The translations under genes were made by a program, and so were the position numbers. From Maylandia zebra (Eukaryota > Chordata > Actinopteri > Cichliformes > Cichlidae), in contig NC_135170.1 of assembly GCF_041146795.1 (NCBI RefSeq), forward strand, positions 25,352,033 to 25,416,032: a stretch of 64,000 nucleotides of DNA, read 5' to 3'. Below, one piece after another: positions 1-20,336 of the stretch. The first letter of the stretch is position 1, and each line of letters opens with the position of its first letter. The notes under the pieces were generated by a model. The model saw only the letters and a program-made list of their open reading frames with translations. It searched no databases and was not told the origin of the DNA.

Positions 1-1960
1 GATATATATAAATATAAGATAGAGAACATGAAATATCCATCTTTTTTCAACATATGTCTATGTCTCATAGCTGTGAAACTGACTTTAAGATTTTATAAAT
101 AAACAGATATTATATAAATTCTGCCAAATTTGCAAACTGAGAAAAATGCAGTTTCCTGTATGTGACTGATGGTGGTGGATTTTAATACGCAAAACAGTAG
201 CAAAAGGTTTCAACAACATGTGCATGTTATTTTTGTACAATATCACTTTTAAAGAAAGACGGCAGAGCTTTGTGCTTTGCTCGTGCCGAGGTACCTGAGA
301 TCACGAATAATGTTTAACATTAAAAAGGACAGTCAGTGCTCTATTGGAAGATGGATTGGGAACAAGACCCAGTTAAATGCGTCAAAGTTCTTCTGGGTTT
401 GAGTCATTATTCAGTTGTAGGGCAGCAGATTGCAGATAATTGTCACCGGGGTTGTGCTTCTCCTCTTCCCTGACCTTTTTGCCCCACCCCTCCCCTTTTT
501 GTAATTCTCCCTACATGCAACACCTTCATAGATTTACAGTCCAACCAATTTTCTTTTTCTTTTTTGAACTGTTGGGTTTGGGAGTGTTTTGTTTCTTTTA
601 TTTTTCCAGCTTTCTCTGTAACAAATTAAAACCAAGGAAGCAAACCTAAAGCTTTTTTTTTTTTTTTTTTTTTTCAGCCAAGTTTCTTTACATGGATGCA
701 AGACAATCGCAGACCAAATCTTATTGCTGGTTTGTTGAGTGAACACAATGTTTTGGTTCATTGAAGGACTTAACGCTGTCGCCCACCTGCCATCCATACA
801 TAGGCCTTAGGTGCTAGACCTTGTCCATCTCACTGAAAAGTTTCTGTGAACTGTTTGATGTGCATCGAGCTCTTTGTCATACAGTCGTGTAACATGACAT
901 GTTTAGAATGTTTTGGGGGGTTTTGGCTCCAGTTGATTTCAGTTGGCTTGAGTGATCATTTTTGGCAGTGTCTTAATACGATTGAGATCAATCGCAGGAT
1001 GATTTTTTTTTTCTTTCTTTTTTTCCCCTTTTTTTGAGAATGTCTTGAAATGGAGAAGTTTCAGTGCTGTTTGGAAACCTGATGTGTGTGGGGTTTTTCT
1101 TTTTCTTTTTCTTTTTTTTTTTAAAATACATTTAGTTGGCAGGTTTGGTTTTTCTTGCACGTGGTAAAGCAGCCCAATGAGAAGACTTCCCTCTGGGCCT
1201 TAGACATGTTTGAAAAAGCACTGTTTCCACAGCTAACGGTCTGGTTGCTGGTTAACCTTTTTTCGGGGGAATTGTTTGAGCATCACACTAAACAGTAAAG
1301 TTGCTCACTAACCAAGCTGTCCAGCCTTTTGAACACAGTGAAGCACAGGCCACACAGTTCATTTGTGCTAAATATTTGAGTCCTTTAATACACACTGTAA
1401 TGTTTTGAAGAGGGCACATGTAATGCCTTTCTACCCAGCGATGACTAAACCGTCGACAGGTAGAAGGCAACGCCACTTGATCCACTTCAGACACCGAAGC
1501 ATCACACTTTGTTTTTTCTTTACAATACAAGACGTATTGTCACTTTTCTATCAGCTATCAACTGCTCTGTGCTACTTAAGGTTTTTTTTTCTCCCGTCTG
1601 CCTTCTCTTTTCATCAAGTTTCCACACACACTTCTTTCAAACATAACACTTTTTACATCTGAGATGTTTTGCGTTCATATTTTCTAATTGTATTTTCAGA
1701 AAAAGAGAGGAAAAAAAAAAGCAAAAACAACATTAATCTTTCTCCTCATGACCTGGGTACAGTGATTGTGTAGTCTATTGTACCTTTTGGGAAACAATAC
1801 TGTATATCCTTGCCTTCGACAGTCTTAACTATCTTACCCTCTTCTGGAGAACTTGACAGATACCCTTAGAACACAATGAGTATGTTAAAAATATATATAC
1901 ATAAAGTAATATTTTGCAAAATGTATCATTCCAATAAAGTTTTACTTGTTAAGACTAATA
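1..1960 (+). other. Probable 3' UTR of an upstream gene (perhaps prkaca)
   Basis: No coding exon can be supported here. The stretch is T-rich, with several poly-T runs, and ends with a polyadenylation signal AATAAA at about 1933-1938, which suits the tail of a plus-strand transcript whose coding part lies left of the window. In human 19p13.1 PRKACA is transcribed toward SAMD1, so the expected neighbour in this place and orientation is prkaca. That identity is inferred from synteny only; no prkaca codon is visible. Confidence 0.35.
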
Positions 1961-3775
1961 TGTCTGGGTTATATGTAAACTTTCTCTTTACTTCGCAGAA
2001 AGCAGTTGTAGGGTAACAGCTGGATAAGACAAATAAACATGCCGGTAGGTGATGGCAGATGCTGTATTTCCACCGTCCTGTCTGTTATTGTGAATCGTTT
2101 AAGAGGATAGCAGGCGCAATTGAATAATGCAGTGTTGTGTTCATCCTGTCACAGTATGGTGTCAGTTACCAACCAGCTCCCAGCACCCCTTTTCCAAATG
2201 TAACCCCAACCATAGTGCACTCTTTTATTTTTTTTCTTCCCCCTCTTTCTTTCTTTCCTCCTCCTCACTTGCATCTATCTGCATAAGTCATACAGTTGTA
2301 TGCAAAAGGGTTTGGCACCCTGCGGCGAATTGCATATTTTTGTTGATTTTTGAACTGAAGACCAATAAATACGACTCCTGCAGCAAACGCGCATCAAAAA
2401 TGAATTCTCCACATGTTAATGCACTCCTGCCACTTTGATTTATTTAATGAAATAAAAAGTACTTGTGGGCATGTGCTGTTAAAAGCTTCAGCTTGGGTTT
2501 CATGTGTGGATCGCTGTCGTCTTGCAGAAGTCAGCCACTTTTTCAGTTGCACTTCCTTGGCTCGATCGCATGACATTTGCATCCTGAATTTGCTGATAGG
2601 CAGTGAAATTTTTTTCTTCCCTTTTATCCATGCAATGTTTCCTGTGACACCACCCCAAAGCACAATATCCCCAGCCCCAAGGTGTTCTTTTCATCAGTGC
2701 AATTCCTTCCCTCTCTCTTTCTCTGAATATATATGTATAGATATCTATAGATCTATATATGTATCTCCAGTAAATATGACCAAAGAGCTGAGCTTTTTGT
2801 TCTCCATACAAGTCTGGCCTATCCAGATGTTGCTCTGCATGCTTCAGATGCTGAGTTTTTATAATAGGACCTCAGATAACGTTTCTGTTTTTAATGGCTT
2901 GCATATTGGCCACAATAATCCACCATGGAACTTTTTCAAGAAGCTCAAGCTGAAGCTTTTCCCACTGACTGAGGGAGGGGAGAAAAAAATTGTGAGTTGT
3001 TTTCTTAAAGATTAAAGCAATCTGCGAAGGAGTAAGGGATTCAGAATTTCCAAATCAAGAAAAGCCTCAAATCACAAATGAAAAACTATTGGAATGACTC
3101 GCTGTGTAAAATAAAGTGGGCAATTTGGCCAGTGGTCCGCATATGTTTGCACGTATTAAAGGCCTAGAAACCTGAGCCATCATTATGAATGCACTATTTC
3201 CATTAAAAAAAATACAAAGCCATGGAGTAAATCTGTTATTACATTACACATTACATTAAGAAAAATGTTAGTGCATATTTGTAAATATGGAGAACATGCA
3301 GATGAGTGACTAATTAAATGGAAAAACCTTAAACTTTGACCTTTTCATTGAGGGTATCTGGTGACTTTGTTAAGCTGTGGGTGACATAGTTTGAGCCTAT
3401 GATGTCTTCTTAGGGGCTAATGGTCACTTTAAATCAATACAGATTTGTCCTAAGTGATCCCATGATGAAACGGGGGTGGTTTCTTTCAGGATGACAAGGA
3501 CCCCACCCTATCTAAAATGCAGAAAGGGTCACTGAATGGGCTGAGAGACTCCTGACTTAGTTTAATGCCTACAGGAGATTAATAAACTAACAATGCTCTC
3601 CGCCACCAAATCAGGATATCTTTTCACGAAATGGTGCAGAAACATTAACAAGGTGCTTTGACGTTATGAGGCAGCAGCTGGTGACCCCAAAACCTTACCA
3701 AGATGTAAGTTTACATATATACTGTAAGCTATAATGTAAAAACTATAAATCACTGAAACAGCTTTTGTGGTGGTG
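1961..3775. other. Intergenic, no gene seen
   Basis: No ORF here resembles a known protein and no splice-bounded coding exon was found. The content is AT-rich, with short pyrimidine tracts and a small AT-rich simple repeat near 2730-2770. The 200-codon frame at 2413-3015 has no recognisable domain and is treated as chance. Confidence 0.5.
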
Positions 3776-5030
3776 CAGTACTGTGTAAAAGCCCTGTGCT
3801 ACCCCTCATTTCTTTATATCTTGCTTCCAAAGAGCCAAACTTTAACAAATTGCAATGAAGTGCTCTTGAGCAAAAGTTCTCTTGGCTTTTTGGCTGCTTT
3901 TTCACTCTTTTTTTTTTTTTTTTTTTTTAAAAGAGTCTTCAAACTGACCTATGAATCATTCAAGCATTAAAAAATGCACATAACTCGAGGGATGAACCTG
4001 TGTTGTGGCTACACAGACAGCTTAGCAAAGAACCATTTTTTTAAATTGTCTTTAGGCACTTTGTTACTAACAGCTTGTTGCAATATTGCAAAAGCATGTT
4101 TTTTTTGTTACATTTATGAAAAATGCCAAAGATAACACAGTTTGAGCATAAGGTAGTATTTGTGCACCAAGAGGGTGATTCTTAAAGGGCAACTAGCTGA
4201 AAACTTGGCATATCTCAAAATTCTGAGCCGTGTGTCTTAAATTTGAGGCTAATAGAAGAAGTATCAGGCCTAAAAGACTATCTACAGCAGATGAACAATA
4301 TCTGAAAAGTCATATCCTTAAGTAATAAGAAAAAAATCCATCAAAGACCTGACCTTAGAGACAGATCTGGCTCTTCAGTTGATCCATCTGCTGTTCACTG
4401 AAGCCTCAGGAGAAATGGTCTCAGTGGAAGGGTAGCTGTCAAGAAGCCATTCTTACGGAAGGGAAACGGGGAGAAAATCCTGAGGTATGCCAACTTACAC
4501 AAAACTGGACTGAAAACCAGTGTCAAAAGCTCTTAAGGAGTGATGAATCCACTTAAGGTCAAGGGAGAAGTGCAACAGTGTGTCTGCAACCATCTGTAAA
4601 ACGTGATGGAGGCTCTGCCACGGTATGAGACTGCATTTCAGCCAGAGGTGTTGGGGGGCTCTTATGAATGCAGAAAGTGCCATCAGACTTTAATCCACCA
4701 TGCAATACCACCTGGTCAGCATAGTGGCTTTATATTTCAACATGACAATGACCCAAATGCACTTGCTAATACAGTAAAAGCATACCTGGACAGAAAAATA
4801 CACAATGGGGCACTGTCAGTCCTGGGCTGGCCTTCTCAGAGCCAGCAACGTGGGATCATTTGCACAGAGAACAGAACAAGAAGGCAGCCATTATTCAAAG
4901 AAGAGCTCTGAATGTCCTTCAGGGAGCCTGGAGAACTATTCCTGACTTACAAGAGAGTTTGGGCTTTGTTGACAAATAAAGGTGGTCATACCAAATAGTA
5001 TGGACATGTTTCAATAAGTTGCTTAATCTC
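3776..5030 (+). mobile_element. Tc1/mariner-like DNA transposon relic (copy 1)
   Basis: The left end at 3776 reads CAGTACTGTGTAAAAGCCCT, a terminal inverted repeat type shared with the copy at 38906-40104. Inside, decayed transposase codons remain on the plus strand: FIFQHDNDPNA near 4730-4760 matches the catalytic-domain motif usually read as QDNDPKHT in Tc1 transposases. The typical Tc1 3' sequence AAAGGTGGTCATACCAAAT occurs at about 4978-4996. Frames are broken throughout and the right terminal repeat is not visible, so the copy is old and 3'-truncated or heavily diverged. Confidence 0.75.
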
Positions 5031-5299
5031 TTTACCACTTTCCCAGCAAAATATTAGGTAAAACGTGAAGGGAAGCTCAAGACTCCTCCACTGTACTGTA
5101 AATCTAAAGGAGAATGTACCATTGACAATCATTTGTATATTCAGATCACTTGTGTAGTGTTTGATGGCTGCACGGCTTGTATGTAATTTGTGGGTTTTGT
5201 TGTTGTTGTTGTTGTTGTTTTTTTATAAAAATATATGTATTGCCTGTTTGTGCAATGCTTTATTTCTTACTTAAGATTTAGGCATCGAGGGGGCGTCTC

Positions 5300-5762
5300 A
5301 GTTTGGTCTGTGGCTTTGATTTGATTTTGCGAAGCTAGGCGAAGGACTGGATCACGTGTTAAGAATTATTTCCGTGACAGGATGTTTACTCTAATCAAGG
5401 GTTGAACGATAATACTAATAATAATAGTTGTTGCCAGTTTGTGTTAATCTTAAACAATAAACAAAAAGCTACCTTTCCGACCAACTGGACCACACTTAAT
5501 ACCGAGTGCGGGCGCTCGTTCCCGTTCAGGACTGCATATTCCACCTTAAAAACGCCTCTCGAGTAAAACTTTTCGCTCTAACTCCCTCGTTCCACCTTAA
5601 GCGCAAACGCAAACGCAGGAGGCGTACAGCGAGGTTTCCGCTTCTCAGTAGGGCTCGGACCGCGGCTCACGAAAATCACCGTGTGTAACGCACAAGGTTG
5701 ACGCACTGAGGCACGAAAAAAAAAACGGGGAAAAAAGAGAGCAAAGCAAGCGAGCAGAAAAG
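5300..5762 (+). promoter_or_regulatory. samd1 promoter / 5' UTR region, start of a CpG-rich domain
   Basis: CpG density rises sharply from about 5480 and stays high through exon 1 and the beginning of intron 1 (to about 8500), as in vertebrate CpG-island promoters. No TATA box was recognised close to the start codon. The sequence just before ATG (AAAAGATG) has a purine at -3. The exact transcription start cannot be fixed from sequence alone. Confidence 0.5.
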
Positions 5763-12487
<6,725 letters not shown>

Positions 12488-14245
12488 AGTGGCGATTGAC
12501 ATGGCAGACTGCTGCATTGACTCAAACTTCCATTTAGCGCCCCCTCTCACTACTGCCCACTTTCATATACAGTATGTGTAGAGGGTGTGTGGTGGAGGGT
12601 TTCGGTGGAATTGACTTTCACTGTGAGAATGACCAGAAACTGAAACACAGTCGTCCTACCTCTCATTACGGTCTTTAGTTTTCAGATGGTTTTCATTTCA
12701 CTCATTGCAACCCCGTTATGGAGGGAAGAGACCGCTGCATTCCGAGTGTTTTAAAGCGGTGCAGCAGCAACCTTTCTGCAAGAGTAAAACACTGGGAAAG
12801 TGAAAAGTTTAAGCCTTCCAACCAAGTGGACCACCTACACAGACATGGCTGTGGACACAGTGCTGTCGCAGCTTTGGATGTCCCCTCTGTGTCTGTTACC
12901 ACACATTCTGTTTACCCAGAAACTGTTAATCACAGAAAACAAAGCACAGCAATTGTGCAGTTTGCTTTTTCCCCCCCTTTAATTTCTTTTTATTTCATGT
13001 GATGAGTGCTGGAGAAGTCAGACTATCCAAGTACCTGCATTATTAGGGCTGCCCTTTATATCTTGTTTTTCTTTGAAGCCTTGATAATCAGCAGTGAATA
13101 GTTGACAATTTTATAACCAAAGCATCATCTGACAGGTGCTGTGCAGAGAGAATGAACAGCAGGACAACAATGGGAGCTAGAGCTCCATTGCAAACCAGTA
13201 CTTTTCATAGTTTTTTTTTTTTTAACTTGCTAAATAGGTATGAAAGTCACTAATTAGCAGCAGTGAGGTGAACTAAAGCATGACAATCACTGCTGAGAGT
13301 CAGATGCTGTGCACTCAAGCTCAGATCTTATGGGTTTGTGTTTTTTCCACATTGAGAAAGAAAAAAGTTCCACCTACACGATGAATAAATATCCGAGTAT
13401 TTGGGTGCAGCCCTAATCAGCAGAGTCTGATTCCTAACCTATCATTGCCACCAGTAGCTGCTGTTTTGGATTATTTCTTCAGTACCTTTTATAACACTGA
13501 GGCCCTTTTCAGACATGGGATATGTGACATTGGTGTCTAAGCGACTGCACTGTCATTCAAACGTAAGCCACTTTCCTGTTAATATTCCTCTCGATTTCAT
13601 TCAGACACACCCGCAACAGTGACGGAGGCCCGCGGCACACGTGCATCGCAGAGGAATGTTTTACTGCGAATCAGGTCCGGAACAAAGTGTCAATGTCTAT
13701 TTGTTATTGCTCTTTAGGGCATTCTCTAGTGCATGTCTGAAAGGGGCTGGAGATATAACCAACACTTGAGCTGATATGCTACAACCTGAGGTTTTTTTTT
13801 GTTTTGTTTTGTTGGGGTTTTTTTTCCTTGTATTGTCTTAATTAAAAATGACTGTGGTCCAACAATACAGTTGCACTTTGGGGAACGATTGCAAATAGAT
13901 GTGACCAGAATATGTGCAACCTAAAGGAACTTGCTTTTACACATACACAAAATAAACCTGCAAGAAATGTTGTTGTAATACTGAATATATTGTGAGACAT
14001 TCAACGGAGCTGCTCAGAATCTGTTTACAAACAGATATCTCGATGAAATGCAATATTTTATCTTCTCTTATTCCTTTATAATTTTGTCTCGTCTCTCTTT
14101 GTGTTTTGATCTAAGCCAGCCACTTGAATTGTAACATTCCACATAATGTAGTCCGCATCTCCAGTGTATTTCCCTCCACGTTTTATCTGTAACACAACAG
14201 ACACTTTTGCGGAGTTGCAAATAAAACTCGTGTCTCCGCTAAGTT
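12488..14245 (+). other. samd1: samd1 3' UTR
   Basis: This is non-coding sequence after the samd1 stop codon. A canonical AATAAA at 14220-14225 is the most likely cleavage signal; another AATAAA lies near 13951. The interval has several T-rich tracts and no coding potential. It ends about 650 bp before the stop of the convergent gene. Confidence 0.6.
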
Positions 14246-14898
14246 GTTTTGTGAGCGTTTATTACCCTTAAATCAACAGTACACCGAAAAGCAATTGTTT
14301 CATTGGTTCGGTGACTTAAAGTAATGTAAACAAACCTTACACTACAGATGGAAATCCCTGCAAAAAATATCTATTTTTCAGTAACAAATTCACTCATCTG
14401 ATCTTCAAATTCAGCTTTGTGTGAAAAGCGCCTTCAGGGGAAACACAATTCATAACAGTGAATAAACTTCATAAGAGAACAGTGTTAGTATAAAGGTCAG
14501 TAAGTAGAGTATTGCATGAGCTGCGTGACACCACCAAATTTTCAGCTCCAGGCTGCATAGTAAGAATACTTTTGATAAAATTTCACTGATTGGGCTGATA
14601 AAAGCTACGATTTCTTTTTAAACTTTTGAATATTGTGCAACACATAAAAAGAATAAATAAAAAGGACATCTTTTATCTTCTAGATTGCATATAACATTAA
14701 AATAAGACTTTATTGCATTTCACTAGCTTCCTTTCAATGTGACAGTCCTTCAGTTACCAGTCCAGCACTGTAAATGCCGCTCCTTATTACCTCAGCGCAC
14801 AGTCCCTGACATCCAGGGGGATGCATGGGCCCTTAAAAAGGACCGCTACCAGTGAGGAGTTGGATGGGTGTAGCAGCTGTTGTTGCCTGTGCTTAGAT
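14246..14898 (-). other. Probable 3' UTR of the enoyl-CoA reductase gene
   Basis: This sequence lies downstream of the minus-strand stop codon at 14899-14901. On the minus strand, AATAAA complements (TTTATT) occur near 14711 and 14258, either of which could end the transcript. The two convergent 3' UTRs may abut or overlap. Confidence 0.45.
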
Positions 14899-17800
14899 CT
14901 ACAGGATGAAGGGCAGTATGGAGGAGCGCAGGGTGGGATAATCCCTAAACTCCTTTAAGTAGCTGCGGTGTTTGCCTTTAGCCCAAACCGTCATCTGGAT
15001 GAAGGCCACAAGAGTGAAGAAAGCCACAGGCACACACTGGGTCATCACTGTGAAGCCGATCCAGGAGCCGACCTGTGAGTAATAAGTTACAGACACACAC
15101 ACAGTGCATGGAGAATGATGGTACAGTTACAGAACATAACCACCAGGTGGCAATGCATCTTTCCTTGCGAGGATAAAATGCAGCACTGTACAATGAAATG
15201 TTAACCTTTAGCGTTCTAGTAGAGTAACATTAAAAAATACTAATAACACCAAAATGAGCATAGACCCAGAAAATTTCCCTTAAATAAATATATAAATACT
15301 GGATGTTATAGATTCATCTACCTAAGGAAAAAGGGTGAACTTCACCGAAATATGGAGTTTGATTTGGGCTTACCTCATATGTGTAGTTCGGACAAGAGAC
15401 CAGCCAAAAGATCCAGGTGAAGGGGTTTTTTGTTGGATAAGGAATCTTCTTGGTTTTGGAGCCTGAAACGAAGGGTAAACTCAAACTGCACTGTGCGTTT
15501 AAAAGGAAATCAGTAAGAAAAGGAGACTGAAAATCACACGTATTGCTGCAAAACGCTCACCTGGTGTTTTGAGGTTACGAAGCGCCACGTGGATGGAAAA
15601 ATTCCCTATTTGACAGAACTGTGGGGATAAAGATATTCAAAAATGAGCATTCAACAGGATGGTGGGTTTAAAATGTGGAAGGTGACTCTCAGAGAGCTGA
15701 AGCTTACCAGGAAAATGTAAAGACCTGCATTCACCTGCTGCTGCCCGTAATCTGTTGACGTGTCACAGAAAAATGGATTAAGATAGAAGTTGGCATTGAC
15801 TGATGAGCTAAAGTGAGAATGAAAGTGGTCAGCACTTACAGGGTGTGGTGTAGAGAGGGTGGTTAATGTAGTATGCCATCCAAGCTGCAGTAGACCAGTA
15901 ATAGCCACAGTTCTGGCATAGAAAGCAGGACTATTATAAGTCAAAGTGTCTAGATATTGCTCCACATAGATTTCTAAGAAGAGTAACCCCAAACAAAGTA
16001 ATAACTACAATGCACAAAGCTTTTAATGTGCAGCACAGTTACCTTAAATATGTTCCTGAGAGGCATGGTCCCATGGGAGATACGATGGACAAACAGTGTC
16101 TCCAGAATCCTCTTGATGTAGTGGAAGGAGTGACATATGCAGGCCAAACTGCAACAAGACACACAAGCACAAAGACACACTTACATATTTAGCTGTGATT
16201 AATACATCGCCCCGCTGCAGTCCATTACACTTGGCGCTGACTCAGTGTCAACATAGCAATATGCTTCCCAACTGTTTGTCATGCTGACGGGGGAGGCGGG
16301 GGGTCTGTGCAAAGCCCGGGATTGTGTGAAACACTGCACCAACATCACAACAGATCTCTGAAAACATGGGAAAGCCGACACTCACTGTACGATCCAGTGC
16401 TTGCTGCTGGTGAAGTCATACTTTGGAGAGTAGATGAAGGGAAGGCGGAAGTAGAACATTAAGTAGATGATCAGCGGGCCAGCACACTCTGCCAGGAACA
16501 CCTGAAGTGAGTGAGGAGACACATGTGCTTTAAGTCAAGGGTTCTCAAAGCTTTGTGACCAAGGGCCAGTTAAGGGATTTGTGTGGAAAGCTGCACATAT
16601 TAAAAAAATGCACACATTAAAGGAGAAATGTGGTTTGGCAGTATTTTATCTTGGCCTGTTTTTCATTTTATTCAGTATAATCAGTTACATTCTTTGGCAG
16701 CAGGAGTAGGATGGTTTAGTGGGATATGATGGCTGGAAGTGAAGAGTTCCAGCTGGATGTTAGAAATGCTACTATACTCACTGGCCACTTCTTTAGGTAC
16801 ACCTGTTTGCCTGCTCTTTTCAACAAATATCTAACCAACCAGTTACATTTATATAGCCTACGAAGGAATATTAGGGCCTCATTTCAGACGGATCAGACGG
16901 AAAAGCGCACAAGAGTGGATTTGTACAAAATGAAATAGCTGGTATTGGAAAGATGCAAGGTTATCGATGGTTACACCCCGGTCCAATAAGAGGATGTATG
17001 TTGTGTCACAAGACGGCGGATCAATTTGTTTCACTAACTCATCTAAACAAGGCATTTTTTAGTGGGTATAGCAAACATGGTAGTTTGTCTTGAAACAAAA
17101 ATGATAATCTCAACATTTCGTCTTTTTTCTCAAAATAATCGTTAATGTTTTTTTCATTAATGTGGCCCTAATAAATACTCAATCTTACATAGAATCAACT
17201 CAATCCACTTTTGCATGTAGACATGCCCCAGGCAGTCTGCTGAAGTTCAAACTGAGCATCAGAATGGGATAAAAAGTGATTTAAGCTACTTTGAATGTGA
17301 CATTGTTTTTTGTGTCAGAGTGCTAGTCTGAATATTTCGGAAACTGGTGCCATAACAACCATATCAAGGATTTATACAGAATGGTCCAAAAAAAGAGAAA
17401 ACATCCAGTGAGTGGCAGTTATTTGGGTAAAAAGTCCTTGCTGATGTCAAAGATGAGATGAAAATGGCCAGTCTGCTTCCTGCTGATAGGAAGGCAACAG
17501 CCACTCAACCACTCGTTAGAACCAAGGTATGCAAAAGATAATCTCTGAACACCCAACACACTGAAGCTTGAAGCGGATGGACTACAGCAGAATAACACAT
17601 CATGTCACAAAGGTTTGGTCAAACTGCGTTCTTAAACATAGCTTGAACAACTCAGAATCCATTACTTTTCTTCATGGATGTGCAGCTGACAAATCTGCAC
17701 CGTGTGGCTCTGTTTCAACAAAATGAACCAAATTCTCTGAGGAATGTTTTCAGCACATTGTTGAATCTCTGTCATTAACATTAAGGCAGTTCTGAAGATC

Positions 17801-20336
17801 GAAGAGGGTCCAAACCCTTTACTGGGATAAAGTGTATCTAATAGAGTGACTTTAGTATATTTATCATAATATGATATCATAACAACATATGACCTGTCGA
17901 TGAATGAAAAGTTAAAAACAAATCAGGGGTTGCATAAGTTAATACCAGGACTACAGCTTTAAATGCTTTTAACTCAGTACCATAAATTCTGGTAGCTTTC
18001 AAATTACAGAAATTAACATAGCCTAATTATTGACTGAAATCCATTTAGAATGATAGTTTGTCGGTATAAACCCTATGCCACAGGGAGAACATGCAACTGA
18101 CACCTGACATGCTCACCAGCTCACTAACAGCTGACACCAGCGTGGCTCTGGTTTCTACAGTCTCACTTGTTAAAGCCACCATGGATCAAAAAGGTCTGTC
18201 TACCTCACCTAAGCATTAGGAACAAATCAGTTACAGTAATACTCCTCCTCATATTCAGTATGTACGCATAGACCAGATGAGATACTGGGACAGCTTGTAA
18301 CACCCGCTTTAAGATCAAGTGACACAGCTGTGAAACAGATCCCCGAATCAGCACCTTCGGCGGAGGCCTGGCTCAGCATGCCTGACTGGTAGCTACTTCT
18401 GATCGCTGCTCGTCCACCCACACTGGCATCAGACTAAAGGCATTTTTCTCAGATTGTCTCAGGGTTTGACGGGGAATGAAAAGACTGGGTGGGCATGGGT
18501 GAGTAAAGAGCAGCAATGAAACGGGAGTGAGTGGTCAGGAGGGATAAACGCCTCAGGGGGGAAATGAGGCCATGAGATTAAATGTCCTAGGACAGAGGAC
18601 ATGCAGTGCAAGAGGTGGGGGTAGTGCAGGGGGGACGCCACAGCAAATCAACTCTACCTGTCACTGTAGGCTGATATTTATATTCAAGAGTTATTGAGTG
18701 GGTGAAAGGGTGTCTTTGTATATTTAAAGTGCAAGAATGTTAAAAGATCGTGTCGAGGGGTTTGCATGTTTTAGCATAATAAGTGCAAAGCAGTTTTTGA
18801 AAAGCAGTTCTCTTTAAGTGATAGTCAGCAGATTAAAAACAATCCAGCTGTGGCTGAGTCATATCCAAAAGCCAATTGTGCAAACATGAGAATTAAATCC
18901 TTTCTTCTAATACAATTATGAGTCTTTAGAGTATATTTAAATCCCAGAGCAGAGGCATTACAGAGCAATGTGTTCATGACTTGACACACAACACTAAATC
19001 CAAATGTTGTGTGTCTGTGTACAGGTGGACTTACAGTTCCCCACGTGAGCTGGGGTCCCAGGTCACTGAAGTAAAAGCTGGCTGTGGTTCCCACAGGAAG
19101 TGTCTGGAGAATGTCCTCATCTCTGAGACACTTTGCCTCTGAGACAAAAACAGTCACCATCACGACCTGCTCTGTAATCTAGATAAATGCTTTAAAAACA
19201 AAAAAGGTGGCAGACTTACTTGGATCTAAGCGTAGGGACTGTCGGGCCGGATACCACTTAGGATCTGTCAAAATGGGGAGGAACTTTACTATTAGTATTT
19301 TGAAGAGATTCTTTGTGGTCCAAGTGTCTCACTGCTGTAGCTGCTTTCGTGTTTGTACTGAACATCGCTACCAGATTTAATGTAATTCGGATTCAGCAAA
19401 GTCAGCAAGAGTCATTTTGGATGTCGTGCAGGATGAACTTACATGATTTGTGAAACAAAGCTTTAATATCCAAAACAGTGGCAGTTGGCTCCACCTAAAA
19501 TCAAAATAAAAAAAATAAATTTTGTTAAAGATTGTGTTATTACCAGCAGCACAAAAAACAAAGCTGAAATCATTCCTGCTGTCTTGATCAATTTTGTTTT
19601 GATTCCTTGTGAAACTTGTCAGGCTCGTCGACTCTGTTATGAGCCCTCCTTCTACGGACATAGCTTGTAACATTTACACTAGCTACTAATCAAGCCTATC
19701 TGCGATGCGGGCATGTGCTGTAACTGAAACAGAAAATTCCTGTCAGATGAGGAGGGAATTCTCACCTCCTAACTGCAACCTCAATAGAAACATAACTGAT
19801 AATGGCTGCACTCGACTGGGCAAACTGTGAAACAGATGATTATCTTTAAAGAGCATCCATGTGTTCAAAGCAACCGTTCTGTATTTTCTTGGCTTCGCTG
19901 CAGAGTAAGATCAGGTTTTGCCGCTTGCAGCACAGACTTAACATGTATAAAATATGAAACTTTCAGAGGAGTGAGAACAAGGTGATAAATCAATCCACTC
20001 TATGGCATGCTAATGTTTCGAGGCCTTTCTTTTAAATAGGACTTTAGTTATGTGGCTGCAATCAAAGTGATCTGCTGGCTGTTAACATTTTTTAAAAAAA
20101 AATCATTAAGCTAAATATAAAAGGTGAGTGTAATTAAATAAAGACCCTTTTGGCATCCTCTCACTCACCTTGTCCAGCAGCAATAGCTTCTCCTTTGTCT
20201 TTAAATCCACAATCTCCACCTCAAAGTAAACAATCCTTTTGGCCTTTTTGGGGGCTTTTGGTTTTGGCCTCGGTGCGGCTTTCTTCTCAGGCTCTAGTGC
20301 ATCTGCCTTCTTTGCCTCTAATGCGAGCACATCCAT
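14899..20336 (-). CDS. tecr: Trans-2,3-enoyl-CoA reductase (TECR family)
   Basis: Eleven minus-strand exons with consistent phase: 20169-20336, 19443-19494, 19220-19264, 19035-19138, 16386-16501, 16043-16148, 15840-15912, 15708-15751, 15561-15618, 15374-15462, 14899-15072; 1029 nt, 342 aa. TECR catalyses the last reduction of the very-long-chain fatty-acid elongation cycle (and the sphingosine-1-phosphate breakdown branch) in the ER membrane. Visible are a ubiquitin-like N-terminal domain (about 37-120), hydrophobic segments ([16 protein letters not shown]), [20 protein letters not shown], and the steroid-5-alpha-reductase-like C-terminus with [14 protein letters not shown] and [15 protein letters not shown]. 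Human TECR (308 aa) begins where residue 36 lies here, so there is an extra, Lys/Pro/Ala-rich N-terminal segment. The start is the first ATG of the frame (20334-20336); the frame opens 18 nt upstream only with TTG. Synteny favours tecr, but a fish TECR-like paralog (tecrl2 type) remains possible. Confidence 0.9.
16774..17855 (+). mobile_element. Tc1/mariner-like relic in an intron of the TECR gene
   Basis: The left end ACTCACTGGCCACTTCTTTA belongs to a very common fish Tc1-like family whose termini read approximately ACTCACCGGCCACTTTATTA. The interior follows that family in order, including CCAGTGAGTGGCAGTT (near 17407) and CATGGATGTGCAGCTGACAA (near 17672). The last part near 17760-17850 corresponds to the end of the transposase gene and 3' terminus (GGGTCCAAACCCTTTACT). 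Internal sequence is missing relative to the full family and frames are decayed. It lies in the 2.5-kb intron between exons 4 and 5 of the TECR gene. Confidence 0.75.

Noticed and set aside
2413-3015. 200-codon frame on the plus strand
   Set aside because: There is no domain, no splice context and ordinary non-coding composition; it also overlaps frames of similar length on the other strand.
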